A stretch of 64,000 bases of DNA from Bacteroidales bacterium (GCA_031286165.1 JAITUU010000032.1:33653-97652), one strand, 5' to 3'; counted from the stretch's first letter, positions 18,293 through 27,531 are shown. Notes: a model not told the origin generated them from the sequence alone. A program made the numbers and translations.

Positions 18293-19131
18293 TATTTTTC
18301 GTTCTTTTTGTTGCCTTTCAGTAACTTTTTTTCATCGCCGTCTAATTTTCGTTGTAGTTTTTTAATGTCTTCGGCAGGAGGCAGATTTTCCGGCACAATA
18401 CCTCTTTTAGCCAGCATTTCTCTCACAGCAAGATTGTTATCAACGTGTTCTTTTTCAATTTTCGGCTGACCTTTCAAATCTTTAGTCTGCACATTGAGTC
18501 CGGTCATCTCTGCCGCCAAATCTTTTGCCTTAATACTGATTGTGGGCAAAAAATCGGCAACCGGACGACTATCGGGCACGCCCATCTTTCTTTTCAGCAT
18601 CTGCGTATTGAGCCTAAATAAGGCTTGGTCGCCTTTGCTTCGTATAATAGCAAATCCTTGATTATCAACACCTCTTTCGTACAAAATACCCGATAGTTGC
18701 TTCTCTGTTTGGCTTAATTTCTCTCTTGCTTTTATTCGTTCCGTTTCCAAAATGCGCTGCTCAATAATCTCGGCGCGGCGCGTTTGTACAGCAAAATAAT
18801 TCTGCGCAAATGCTATTTGCTCTTTGCGGCTGTCGCCATTTTGCGCTACCAAATAGCAGGCATAGCGCGTGAGCAGAATGTCATCTATCTCTTTTTCAGC
18901 CCCTTTTGGCATTACTATCGTTTTGCTGACGTCAGCAAAATGATAGGCAACATTTTCTCCTGCATTTTTACACGCTTCTTTGGCTTTATCAATGGTGTTT
19001 TCAAAATTACGCCATTGCGTGTAGCCCAAAAGCACTTGCAATTCTCGTGCACTCCAGCACTCTACGCCCTCTACCTCGGTAGCGGCATTTTCAAATTGTA
19101 CAAACAATTCTTTAATTTCTTCTGATTTCAC
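18292..19131 (-). CDS. dinD: DNA damage-inducible protein D-like (DinD/BRO-N family)
   Basis: 279 residues, close to the size of E. coli DinD. The N-terminal BRO-like domain shows ECWSARELQVLLGYTQWRNF and the family-typical KGAEKEIDDILLTRYACYLV. The C-terminal half carries DNQGFAIIRSKGDQALF and MKRKMGVPDSRPVADFLP, both typical of DinD. E. coli DinD is LexA-controlled and inhibits RecA-mediated pairing. The start used is GTG at 19131; no ATG lies close upstream. It is translationally coupled to hsdS. DinD-like genes occur inside type I restriction loci in several phyla, but their role there is not established. Confidence 0.85.
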   Translation of the reverse strand: MKSEEIKELFVQFENAATEVEGVECWSARELQVLLGYTQWRNFENTIDKAKEACKNAGENVAYHFADVSKTIVMPKGAEKEIDDILLTRYACYLVAQNGDSRKEQIAFAQNYFAVQTRRAEIIEQRILETERIKAREKLSQTEKQLSGILYERGVDNQGFAIIRSKGDQALFRLNTQMLKRKMGVPDSRPVADFLPTISIKAKDLAAEMTGLNVQTKDLKGQPKIEKEHVDNNLAVREMLAKRGIVPENLPPAEDIKKLQRKLDGDEKKLLKGNKKNEK

Positions 19132-19151
19132 AATGGTGGTATTTATTTTTG

Positions 19152-19159
19152 CAAAGGTA
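19152..19159 (-). promoter_or_regulatory. Promoter -7 box for dinD-hsdS
   Basis: TACCTTTG on the minus strand fits TAnnTTTG and lies 20 bases before the GTG start. It implies that dinD and hsdS can be transcribed separately from hsdR and hsdM. Confidence 0.5.
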
Positions 19160-19225
19160 CAAAATGATAGCGTAATTCGTAATTTTTAATTAAAAGTCAA
19201 TGCAACTTATTGTTTTTTACAAAAA

Positions 19226-20440
19226 TCAAATGCTCGCCATCGACAAAAACTCCCGTAAGTGCATTTGTTTGATACCTTTATAATTACCTATGGAAATTTC
19301 GTCCATTGTAATTACCATTTTGGGGTATTGGTCGGGTATATTCATTAAATTACCAAATTCGCGCTCAATGGTTGCATCTTCCGAAAGCATATATGCCACT
19401 TGAATATAAAGCCGTTCACCATCTTTTTCGGCAACGAAATCAATCTCTTTGTCGTCTATTTTCCCAACAAAAACGCGATATTTCTGCCGCATCAAATGCA
19501 GACAAACCACATTTTCCATCAATTTATTAATGTCTTTTCTGAAATTGAACGTGCGAAGTGAGTTGCGAATACCAATATCCTCAAAATAATATTTCTCGCC
19601 CACCTCAAAAATTTTCAGCCCAACCACATCGGCACGCGGAATGCGATACACAAAAAACGCATTGCAAAGGCTATGCAGATAGTTCAAAACCGTTTGCGGC
19701 GTGAGGTTTATTTGCTGCGATTTTAGGTATTTGCTGATATTGTACGCCGAAAGAATATTCCCTACATTATCAGATAAATACGACACCAAATTTTCTAAAA
19801 ACGACACATTGCGAATACTCTCGCGGGCAACCACATCGCGAAGCAAAATAGCAGAATATACATTTTTCAAATACTCAAAAGCCGAATCTTTATCAGCCGA
19901 AAAATGGGTTAAAAACGGCATTCCTCCCATAGTTAAGTAGCGATTGAGCGAGTGATTGGTGTTTTCCAAGCGGTGAAATTCCAAAAACTCCACATAACTG
20001 AGCGAGTGAATCTCAAACGCAACGTAGCGACCGGCTAAATGGGTTGCCAATTCGCCCGAAAGCAGATTGGCATTGCTGCCGGCGCAGAAAATATCGCATT
20101 TACCCTCGTTCAAAAGACTGCGCAGACAGAGTTCAAACGAACTGATTTCCTGCACCTCGTCAATAAAAAGGTAATTATTCGCCTCCTTCAACAGTGTGCC
20201 GATATGAGCATATAACTCTTTATGGTCTTGAATATGAGAAAATTCGTCTAATTCTTTATCTATAAAAATGATATGAGCAGTCGGATTTTGCAATTTGATT
20301 TCCTGCATTAGTTGCAGCAAAATATAACTTTTCCCCACACGCCGCTGCCCGGTCAGCACTTTTATAACCGGTTTGTCTATAAACGGCTTGATGCGCTCGG
20401 TGTATTCCTTTCTGAAAATAATATTTTTGCTGTCATTCAT
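19226..20440 (-). CDS. AAA-type ATPase with DUF4143-like C-terminus
   Basis: 404 residues. The Walker A motif GQRRVGKS is at about residues 31-38, and a Walker B-like YLFIDEVQEI is near 91-100. The sensor-like CDIFCAGSNANLLSGELATHLAGRY follows. The C-terminal half (ENVVCLHLMRQKYRVFVGKI ... KEIDFVAEKDGERLYIQVAY) resembles the DUF4143 nuclease-like fold with D-E-Q residues. Such proteins are common in Bacteroidota and archaea, and their function is not established. It lies between dinD and a second ATPase of the same broad class. The protein sequences are too different for a recent tandem duplication. Confidence 0.85.
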   Translation of the reverse strand: MNDSKNIIFRKEYTERIKPFIDKPVIKVLTGQRRVGKSYILLQLMQEIKLQNPTAHIIFIDKELDEFSHIQDHKELYAHIGTLLKEANNYLFIDEVQEISSFELCLRSLLNEGKCDIFCAGSNANLLSGELATHLAGRYVAFEIHSLSYVEFLEFHRLENTNHSLNRYLTMGGMPFLTHFSADKDSAFEYLKNVYSAILLRDVVARESIRNVSFLENLVSYLSDNVGNILSAYNISKYLKSQQINLTPQTVLNYLHSLCNAFFVYRIPRADVVGLKIFEVGEKYYFEDIGIRNSLRTFNFRKDINKLMENVVCLHLMRQKYRVFVGKIDDKEIDFVAEKDGERLYIQVAYMLSEDATIEREFGNLMNIPDQYPKMVITMDEISIGNYKGIKQMHLREFLSMASI

Positions 20441-20569
20441 TTCTTTTATACTTTAAACAAAGTGCGAAAATAAGAATTATTTCTTTTATATCATAAATAA
20501 GAGGAAATATTTAATGATAATAATTCGTAATTTGTAAGTACCTTCGTTGAACTTTAATTCGTAATTGTT

Positions 20570-21838
20570 TTATTGTTTCAAACAGCCGATAGGAACTACA
20601 AGAACGCCATCTTTGCGCATATAAGCATATTGTCCGCCTGTGAGAACCATCAAAAATGAGGGTTCACGCATTTTTTCGGTATTGATTTTATTTTTGAGTT
20701 CCCTTAAATTATGAGCGGCTTCTTCTATTTGTTTATTGCCAAGTTTTACCTCTATTGCTCCCCAGCGACCGTCGCGCAGCGCAACAATCATATCGGCTTC
20801 CAATCCGCTTTTATCGCGATAGTGAAACACATCGCCGTCATTATGCTGCGCATACACCCTCACATCACGAGCACACAGAGCCTCAAATAAAAAACCGAAA
20901 TACTCAAAATCTTGTAAAATGCCGGCAGGATTGACACGCATAACGGAGGTAGCAATGGAAGGGTCTGCAAAATGCAGTTTCGGCGAAGTGCGTATGGCTG
21001 TTTTTGAGCGTAACGAAGGCGACCACGCCGACATGGGTTCCAATACGAAAATACGCCGCAGCGCGTTATTGTATGCCGCAAAAGTTTTGTCGGAAATAGT
21101 AATTTCCGTACTTTCAATATCTTTTAAAATGGTTTGAGCCGTAGCCGTAGTAGCAATGTTTCGAGCAAGCGAGCGCAAAAACAGGCGCACGCGATTGGGA
21201 TTTTTCTCCACACCATCCACTTGCGAAATATCGTGATTGATAACGGCTTCCACATAATCTATTGACATTTGCAGGGATACTTTTTCCGATTTTCCGATAG
21301 TGGCAGGAAAACCTCCCCTGCACATAGCAAAGGCAATTTGCTCAATACTCAAATGAGAAATTTCCTCTATATCGTGTTTTCCGGAAAATAAATCGGAAAG
21401 CGAAACCGAGCCGTTCGATTCTCCGGATTCGTACAAACTCATGGGGCGCATCAAAATTCGGGCAAAGCGTCCGGTGCCGGTGTGGGCGGTAACATTATCG
21501 GCAGGCACAGCCGAACCGGTGAGTATAAACTGTCCGGGCTGATTTCGTTTGTCCACCTCAAAACGCACAGCGTCCCAAAGCACGGAAGCCATTTGCCATT
21601 CGTCTATCAAACGTGGTATTTCGCCTTTGAGCAACAAAGAGGGTTTTGTATCTGCCATATCCTGATACGACCGCGCATTATCCGGGTCTTGCATAAAGAG
21701 CGTACTTGCCGCAGCATTAATAGCGGTACTCGTTTTCCCACACCACTTTGCTCCCTCTATCAGCACTGCCCCCATAGTTGCAAGTGCATGCTGCAACTCC
21801 GCATCGCATATTCGTTCTATATAACTTTGTTTGTTCAT
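20570..21838 (-). CDS. AAA-type ATPase with DUF4143-like C-terminus
   Basis: 422 residues from the ATG at 21838 (MNKQSYIERICDAEL); an extension to 21895 would run through the promoter. Walker A is EGAKWCGKTSTA, and LLLKGEIPRLIDEWQMASVL holds the Walker B region. The C-terminal part shows CARDVRVYAQHNDGDVFHYR and SGLEADMIVALRDGRWGAIE, matching the D-E-K core of the DUF4143 nuclease-like fold. The function is unknown. Three direct repeats with exact 23-base spacing cover its promoter, which points to specific regulation separate from the flanking hsd genes. Confidence 0.87.
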   Translation of the reverse strand: MNKQSYIERICDAELQHALATMGAVLIEGAKWCGKTSTAINAAASTLFMQDPDNARSYQDMADTKPSLLLKGEIPRLIDEWQMASVLWDAVRFEVDKRNQPGQFILTGSAVPADNVTAHTGTGRFARILMRPMSLYESGESNGSVSLSDLFSGKHDIEEISHLSIEQIAFAMCRGGFPATIGKSEKVSLQMSIDYVEAVINHDISQVDGVEKNPNRVRLFLRSLARNIATTATAQTILKDIESTEITISDKTFAAYNNALRRIFVLEPMSAWSPSLRSKTAIRTSPKLHFADPSIATSVMRVNPAGILQDFEYFGFLFEALCARDVRVYAQHNDGDVFHYRDKSGLEADMIVALRDGRWGAIEVKLGNKQIEEAAHNLRELKNKINTEKMREPSFLMVLTGGQYAYMRKDGVLVVPIGCLKQ

Positions 21839-21857
21839 AATCAACTTATTTTGAGTG

Positions 21858-21865
21858 CAAATATA
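21858..21865 (-). promoter_or_regulatory. Promoter -7 box of the second AAA ATPase
   Basis: TATATTTG on the minus strand fits TAnnTTTG and lies 19 bases before the ATG. The -33 region falls inside the first of three direct repeats. Confidence 0.6.
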
Positions 21866-21870
21866 ACAAA

Positions 21871-21931
21871 ACTTCCGGATTTGGCAAACTTTCACTTCCG
21901 AGTTTGGCGCATTTTTACTTCCTGATTTGGC
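21871..21931 (+). repeat. Three phased direct repeats over the ATPase promoter
   Basis: A 15-base unit, consensus ACTTCCKGATTTGGC, starts at 21871, 21894 and 21917, an exact 23-base period. Copies read acttccggatttggc, acttccgagtttggc and acttcctgatttggc. The array begins 5 bases upstream of the -7 box and reaches about 65 bases upstream, as expected for a tandem operator. Confidence 0.85.
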
Positions 21932-21964
21932 AAAAATAGTTATATCTGTTGTTTCGTAATTAGC

Positions 21965-21993
21965 TTCGGTGAGGGCTTCGCCGTTCGTAATTT
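21965..21993 (+). repeat. Dispersed intergenic repeat, copy 1
   Basis: TTCGGTGAGGGCTTCGCCGT followed by TCGTAATTT. The same unit with one or a few changes occurs at 23,620-23,655 and 52,876-52,904. All copies lie between genes and continue into runs of CGTAATT. Confidence 0.75.
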
Positions 21994-23595
21994 TTAATTC
22001 GTAATTTTTAATTCTCTCAAATACCCTTCAATCTCGGTATCCAATTGCGCACGCTTTGCTTCCAATGATTTAATTTCGCGCATTACGGCTTGAATGTCAA
22101 TTTCTTCTTCCTCTTCCGAAATATCCACATAGCGCGAAATGTTCAAATTGTACCCGTTTTCGGCAATTTCCGCCATTGGCACGCGGCGCGAATAGCGTTC
22201 TTCATCGTTCCGGAATTGATACGTTGTAACTATTTTATCAATATCTGTGGGGCGCAGCACATTTTGTTTCTTCACTTTTTCAAACGCTTTCGCGGCGTTG
22301 ATAAAAAGCACATCTTCCACCTTTTTGCACTTTTTGAGCACCAAAATACACACCGGAATACCAGTAGAGAAAAACAGATTTGCCGGCAGCCCTATCACGG
22401 TGTCTATATAGCCGTCTTTGAGCAGTTTGGTGCGTATGCGCTCTTCGGCTCCGCCGCGAAAAAGCACACCGTGCGGCAACACAATAGCCATAACTCCCTC
22501 ATCGCTCAAAAAGTGAAATCCGTGCAGCAAAAAGGCAAAATCGGCAGCCGACTTGGGTGCTACACCGTAATTTTTGAAACGAAAATCATCGCTTGTGCTC
22601 TCGCCGGGTGTCCACGCAAGGCTGAAAGGCGGATTGGCAACCACGGCATCGAAGCGGATTTTGCGAGCCGGATTCATTTCGCCGAGTATATCCCAATCGT
22701 TTTGCAAGGTATCGCCGCGAAAGATTTCAAACTCCGAATCCTTCACGCCGTGCAGCATCATATTCATTCGCGCAAGGTTGTAAGTGGTGGCGTTGTATTC
22801 CTGTCCGTAGATTTTTCCTATTCCGTTGGCTCCCATTTGGTGGCGCACATTGAGCAGCAGCGACCCCGAACCGCAGGCAAAGTCGAACACATTGTTGAGT
22901 TTGGTTTTTTTTCCGGCAGCGGGATTTTGGCTGTCGAGCGTTACTATGCGCGAAAGAATGGTACTCACCTGCTGCGGCGTGTAAAATTCACCCGCTTTTT
23001 TGCCCGCACCGGCGGCAAATTCCCCTATCAAGTATTCGTAGGCATCGCCCAGCACATCGGTATCGGTAGAAAATTTGGCAATTCCTTCGGAAATTTTCTG
23101 CACTATGCCGCACAGTTTTTTATTGCGCTCCTCGTAGGCGGCACCCAGCGCGGAATCGTCGAGCCTGATTTGCGAAAACAGCCCCTGAAAGGTGCGTTCA
23201 AACGATTCATTTTCTATGTACTTAAAGCCTTTTTCGAGCGTAGAGAGCAAGTCGCTGCTTTGCGTTCGCGCAAGTTCGGCTATGCTGCTCCACAAATAGC
23301 GCGGTTCTATCACATAGTGAATTTTGCGGCGCATCTGTTTTTCAAATTCGGGCACATCGGCGGCATTTTCAGCATACCACAGGGCAAGCGGCGTGCGTTT
23401 ATCATCATTGGCAAGCGTGGGGTAATCGCGCCCCAACTCCTTTTTCGCCGCCTGCTCGTAGTTTTCCGAGAGGTAGCGCAAAAACAAAAACGAAAGCATA
23501 TAATCGCGAAATCTATCTGCGTCCATAGAGCCGCGCAGTTGGTCGGCTATTGCCCAAAGGGTCTTTCCCAATAATTGTTGATTTTCTATTCCCAT
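21994..23595 (-). CDS. hsdM: Type I restriction-modification methyltransferase subunit HsdM
   Basis: 533 residues. HsdM methylates adenine in the target chosen by HsdS. The N-terminal HsdM domain (LLGKTLWAIADQLRGSMDA) is followed by the N6-adenine methyltransferase fold: SAM-binding motif I DFACGSGSLL and catalytic motif IV NPPF (VVANPPFSLAW). The C-terminal coiled region MREIKSLEAKRAQLDTEI should contact HsdS. It is 61 bases downstream of hsdR, and they are probably one transcript. hsdS is separated from it by two ATPase genes and dinD. Confidence 0.97.
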   Translation of the reverse strand: MGIENQQLLGKTLWAIADQLRGSMDADRFRDYMLSFLFLRYLSENYEQAAKKELGRDYPTLANDDKRTPLALWYAENAADVPEFEKQMRRKIHYVIEPRYLWSSIAELARTQSSDLLSTLEKGFKYIENESFERTFQGLFSQIRLDDSALGAAYEERNKKLCGIVQKISEGIAKFSTDTDVLGDAYEYLIGEFAAGAGKKAGEFYTPQQVSTILSRIVTLDSQNPAAGKKTKLNNVFDFACGSGSLLLNVRHQMGANGIGKIYGQEYNATTYNLARMNMMLHGVKDSEFEIFRGDTLQNDWDILGEMNPARKIRFDAVVANPPFSLAWTPGESTSDDFRFKNYGVAPKSAADFAFLLHGFHFLSDEGVMAIVLPHGVLFRGGAEERIRTKLLKDGYIDTVIGLPANLFFSTGIPVCILVLKKCKKVEDVLFINAAKAFEKVKKQNVLRPTDIDKIVTTYQFRNDEERYSRRVPMAEIAENGYNLNISRYVDISEEEEEIDIQAVMREIKSLEAKRAQLDTEIEGYLRELKITN

Positions 23596-23619
23596 TTTTT
23601 TCGTAATTTTTAATTAATT

Positions 23620-23655
23620 TCATTGAGGGCTTACGCCGTTCGTAATTCGTAATTG
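23620..23655 (+). repeat. Dispersed intergenic repeat, copy 2
   Basis: TTCATTGAGGGCTTACGCCG followed by TTCGTAATTCGTAATT, between hsdM and hsdR. It is a variant of the units at 21,965 and 52,876. Confidence 0.75.
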
Positions 23656-23656
23656 A

Positions 23657-26626
23657 TTATTCCTCCCACGCCGAAAGTCCCGAAATTTCGCGTCCGGCGG
23701 ATAGTTTTTTCAGTAGCGGACACAAATCGTGCATCAATGCTTCCTGCCGTTGTTTTTTTGCCTTCCAGCCCAAATCGAAGGGCGCAAAAAGGAGGTCGAA
23801 GGTATCGGCATCGAAAATCATTCGTTGCATCACGGTTTCCACAAATCTTTGCACGGCAGCGGTTTCAAGTTCATTTCGCGCGGCAATTTCGGCTATCTCT
23901 TTGGCAAATTTTTCGGCTTTAAAAGTTTGATACGCTGCGCGTATTTCCTGCTCTGTTTTGCCGTTCAGGGCATCGTATTGTTTCGTAATAAAATCTTCCA
24001 AATTTTCGCGCTCGTCCATCATATTGGCACTCGAAGCAATCAGCCCTATCAACTGCTCTTTGGTCATGTTTCGCTTACGCGGTTCGACTCCCGAATTTTT
24101 GGCAAGCAAGCCCATAATGTAGTCGTAATCGATGATGGCTGAGGCAAAAAGCACAAATTCAAAATCCAACTGTTGCACTTCGGGCGATGCGCTGGGTTTG
24201 GGCTGTTCTTCTCTCAGTTGCTGCGCCAATTCCAAGTAGGCACCTTTAAAGGCACGCCAATCCTCTTCGGGCAGGAGCGTGTTTATTTCCGCTTTTTGCG
24301 TTTCCTCTATGTCGGTGTATTGGTCTAACTTCGTTTTGAGGCGTTGCACTTCTTTAAATCGGTTGATAAATTCCACTTTTGCCACATCGCCGCGCAAGTT
24401 ATTCACCTCTTGCGGCTTACATTCCAATCCGTGCGCTTGCATAAAATTGTTCAGTTCCTCCACTCGTGCGGCATATTTTTCTATCACAACCGGAGCCGGT
24501 TCCACCAACCATATTTGCCGCGCCTGTTCTTCGCTTTTTTCGCCCGAAAACATAGCAATCGCCGTATCTACCGCCGCCTGCTGTCCGCGAAAATCAAGAA
24601 TATTACCGTGCGGTTTGGTTTTATTCAAAATCCGGTTGGTGCGCGAAAATGCCTGTATCAATCCGTGATATTTCAGGTTTTTATCCACATAAAGCGTGTT
24701 CAAATATTTACTGTCGAAGCCCGTCAGCAGCATATCTACCACTATGGTCAGGTCTATTTTCTGGGCGTGCGGCACATCTTTGTTGCTGTATTTTTGGTCT
24801 TTTATGCGTTTTTGCACATCTTGATAGTAGGAATCAAATTCGTTGATACTGTGATTGCTGCCATACTGCCGGTTGTAGTCGTCTATTATCGCGGTCAGGG
24901 CTTTTTTCTTCACATCGGGTTCGTGTTGATTATCGGCTTTTTCCTGCGGCAAATCTTCCTGAATCTGTTGCACATCTTTATTGCCCTCCGAAGGCGGCGA
25001 AAACACGCACACTACGTTGAGCGGCACAAAATCGGCATCTTCCGCCTGCCGTTTCTGCTGTATGGTTTTGAATAGGTCGTAATATTCAATGGCATCGGCA
25101 ATGGAGGCGGTTGCCAAAATAGCGTTGAACTGCCGCTGATTAGTAGCGGCAGGGTGTTTTTTCAAAATTTCGTGTATCACCGCCTGCTTGGTGAGCGTTC
25201 CATCGGCGTGGCGGCTATCGTTGCCCTTCGGCTCAAAGTAATCTATGTGAAATTTCAACACATTTCGGTCGTCAATGGCGTGTGTAATGGTGTAGGCGTG
25301 CAGTTGATGCCGGAAAATATCTTTGGTGGTTACGGCAGTTTTTTCTTCGCCGTTTATTTGCGTATAAGTGGCATTTTCGTCAAAAATAGGCGTTCCCGTG
25401 AAGCCGAACAGTTGGGCATTGGGAAAAAATTCCGTTATCGCTTTGTGATTTTCACCGAATTGCGAGCGGTGGCACTCATCGAAAATAAACACCACGCGCT
25501 TTTTACTCAGCGGCAGCAGGCGTTCTTTGTAATTTCGGGGGTTGCTTGGGTCGAGTGCCAGCCCAAGTTTTTGAATGGTGCTAACTATCACTTTGTCGGC
25601 ATAGTCGGCAGACAACATACGCCGCACCAGCGTTTCGGTATTGGTATTTTCCTCCACGCAATTCTCCTGAAATTTATTAAATTCTTCGCGCGTTTGGCGG
25701 TCTAAATCCTTTCGATCCACCACAAAAAAACATTTTTCAATATCGGGATTGCTTTTGAGCAAGGTAGAAGCCTTGAACGAAGTAAGCGTTTTACCGCTGC
25801 CGGTGGTGTGCCACACATAGCCGTTGCCTCTATTTTCGTGAATACAGTTCACAATGGCACGCACCGCCGCCACCTGATAGGGGCGCATCATTATCAGTTT
25901 TTGCTCACACTCCACCAGCACCATGTAGCGGCTTATCATTTCGCCAAGCGTGCATTTGGCAAGAAACAGTTCCGAAAAATCGTCTAAATGGTTGATTTTC
26001 TTATTCTTTTCGCCGGCTAATTGGTAAATGGGCAAAAATTGTTCATCGGCATTGAAGCGGAAATGTTCGTTGTTGTTGTTGGTAAAATAGTGCGTATTGG
26101 TTTGATTGCTCACCACAAACAGTTGCACAAAACACATTAGCGTATGGAGATAACCGTTGCCGGGGTCGTTTTTATACTCCACAATTTGCTCCATAGCCTT
26201 GCGCGGCACCACACTCACGTCCTTCAACTCTATTTGCACCACCGGAATACCGTTGATAAGCAAAATTACATCGTAGCGGTGGTGGCTGTTGTGAGTATTG
26301 ATGCGCAGTTGGTTGATAACTTCGTAGTCGTTTTTGCACCAATCTTTGGTGTTTACCAGCGAATAGTGCAGCGCAGAGCCATTTTCGCGCAAAAACGTAT
26401 TCTGCTCGCGCAAGGTTTTGCTTGCCGCAAACGTGTCGGGCTTTACTATGTTTTCGAGCAATCGGCTGAACTCCGTATCACTCAGTTTCACGCCGTTTAA
26501 CTCCTCGAACTTGCTGCGAAAATTGCCTTCGAGCATATCTCTGTCGCGAATATCGGGGCGATAAATGTATTTAAGGTCTTGTAACTTCTCAATCAATCGC
26601 TTTTCTATTTGGGCTTCTTTGTGCAT
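23657..26626 (-). CDS. hsdR: Type I restriction endonuclease subunit HsdR
   Basis: 989 residues. HsdR translocates DNA and cuts unmethylated DNA. The N-terminal PD-(D/E)xK nuclease is visible as RYDVILLINGIPVVQIELKD. The helicase motor follows, with Walker A VWHTTGSGKT, DEAD-like FDECHRSQFG and motif III GFTGTPIF. Motif VI-like QAFSRTNRIL lies after VVDMLLTGFDSKYLNTLYVD. A helical C-terminal region completes the subunit. It looks full length and intact. Confidence 0.97.
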   Translation of the reverse strand: MHKEAQIEKRLIEKLQDLKYIYRPDIRDRDMLEGNFRSKFEELNGVKLSDTEFSRLLENIVKPDTFAASKTLREQNTFLRENGSALHYSLVNTKDWCKNDYEVINQLRINTHNSHHRYDVILLINGIPVVQIELKDVSVVPRKAMEQIVEYKNDPGNGYLHTLMCFVQLFVVSNQTNTHYFTNNNNEHFRFNADEQFLPIYQLAGEKNKKINHLDDFSELFLAKCTLGEMISRYMVLVECEQKLIMMRPYQVAAVRAIVNCIHENRGNGYVWHTTGSGKTLTSFKASTLLKSNPDIEKCFFVVDRKDLDRQTREEFNKFQENCVEENTNTETLVRRMLSADYADKVIVSTIQKLGLALDPSNPRNYKERLLPLSKKRVVFIFDECHRSQFGENHKAITEFFPNAQLFGFTGTPIFDENATYTQINGEEKTAVTTKDIFRHQLHAYTITHAIDDRNVLKFHIDYFEPKGNDSRHADGTLTKQAVIHEILKKHPAATNQRQFNAILATASIADAIEYYDLFKTIQQKRQAEDADFVPLNVVCVFSPPSEGNKDVQQIQEDLPQEKADNQHEPDVKKKALTAIIDDYNRQYGSNHSINEFDSYYQDVQKRIKDQKYSNKDVPHAQKIDLTIVVDMLLTGFDSKYLNTLYVDKNLKYHGLIQAFSRTNRILNKTKPHGNILDFRGQQAAVDTAIAMFSGEKSEEQARQIWLVEPAPVVIEKYAARVEELNNFMQAHGLECKPQEVNNLRGDVAKVEFINRFKEVQRLKTKLDQYTDIEETQKAEINTLLPEEDWRAFKGAYLELAQQLREEQPKPSASPEVQQLDFEFVLFASAIIDYDYIMGLLAKNSGVEPRKRNMTKEQLIGLIASSANMMDERENLEDFITKQYDALNGKTEQEIRAAYQTFKAEKFAKEIAEIAARNELETAAVQRFVETVMQRMIFDADTFDLLFAPFDLGWKAKKQRQEALMHDLCPLLKKLSAGREISGLSAWEE

Positions 26627-26644
26627 AGCTATTCATTTTACGCA

Positions 26645-26652
26645 CAAAGATA
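26645..26652 (-). promoter_or_regulatory. Promoter -7 box for hsdR-hsdM
   Basis: TATCTTTG on the minus strand, 18 bases before the hsdR ATG, fits TAnnTTTG. No convincing -33 box was seen. Confidence 0.5.
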
Positions 26653-26692
26653 CATAAATTCCGTAATTTCCCTACACAGAAATTTTTGTATT

Positions 26693-27424
26693 CTAAAAGC
26701 CCTGTTTTGCAATCACATCGAGCAGTTTTTGGGTGAATGTTCTGTTATTTGCACCCGCATAGCGTTTTTTGGTGAATACCTGCGCGAGGTTTTCTACGGC
26801 ATTATCTACCACAAATTGCTGCGATTCTTTTTCGCGTTCTGCGTAGAGTTCGCGAATTTCCGCATCGGAAAAAGGTTGATAGTGTTCGCGGTGCACTACG
26901 GCTCGCTGCGGTAATCTGCCGGTGAGCGGTGCTTCTTCGGCGGCATAACCCAACACAACTGTAGTAACCGGCACCACCAATGCGGGCAATTCCAAAATGT
27001 CTATAATCTGTTGTGCATTGTAATTTGTTGTGCCCAAATAGCAAATTCCCAATCCAAGTTTTTCGGCAGCCACACAAGCATTTTGTGCAGCAATAGCGGC
27101 ATCTATGGTGGCGGTGTAAAAACTCAAAAAATTATTGTACTCCGGCTTGGCATTATTCAATTCGCACCACTGCGTAAATCGCTGTAAATCGGCGCAAAAC
27201 GTAAGCAGCACCGGAGCCTGCTCCACCATGTTTTGATTAAAATGCGCCTGTGCACACAGTGCGTGTTTCAGCGCGGGATTGGTGGTTACTATAATTGAAT
27301 ACCACTGCATATTGCCGGTGTTAGAAGCCTGCGCTGCGGCACGCAAAATCAGGTCCAAATCCTCTTCGGCGATTGCTTTGTCGGTAAATTTTCGTATTGA
27401 CCTATGTTGAAGGAGTGTTTCCAT
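26693..27424 (-). CDS. Nitroreductase family protein
   Basis: 243 residues from the ATG at 27424 (METLLQHRSIRKFTD), which is the usual family start. The FMN-binding nitroreductase fold is shown by HRSIRKFTDKAI, ILRAAAQASNTGNMQWYSII and a conserved AEKLGLGICYLGT. These enzymes reduce quinones, nitro compounds or flavins with NAD(P)H; the substrate is not evident. It lies just outside the hsd locus and runs in the same direction as hsdR, with its own upstream region. Confidence 0.92.
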   Translation of the reverse strand: METLLQHRSIRKFTDKAIAEEDLDLILRAAAQASNTGNMQWYSIIVTTNPALKHALCAQAHFNQNMVEQAPVLLTFCADLQRFTQWCELNNAKPEYNNFLSFYTATIDAAIAAQNACVAAEKLGLGICYLGTTNYNAQQIIDILELPALVVPVTTVVLGYAAEEAPLTGRLPQRAVVHREHYQPFSDAEIRELYAEREKESQQFVVDNAVENLAQVFTKKRYAGANNRTFTQKLLDVIAKQGF

Positions 27425-27531
27425 ATTCTTACTTATATATGTTACTCTCGCAAAAATACAAAAAAAAGCGTGAAAACACATTTTTCAAAAAAATATTCCT
27501 GAGTTTGCCGTAGTAATTCAAAAAAATAGCA

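Noticed and set aside
22090..23574. A 494-codon open frame opposite hsdM
   Set aside because: It is antisense to a well-supported hsdM with complete motifs, and its own protein is rich in His and Arg without any domain. It is a shadow frame of a GC-rich gene.
12491..26700. Prophage or integrative conjugative element
   Set aside because: There is one recombinase but no structural phage, relaxase, mobilisation or conjugation genes, and no flanking attachment repeats were seen.
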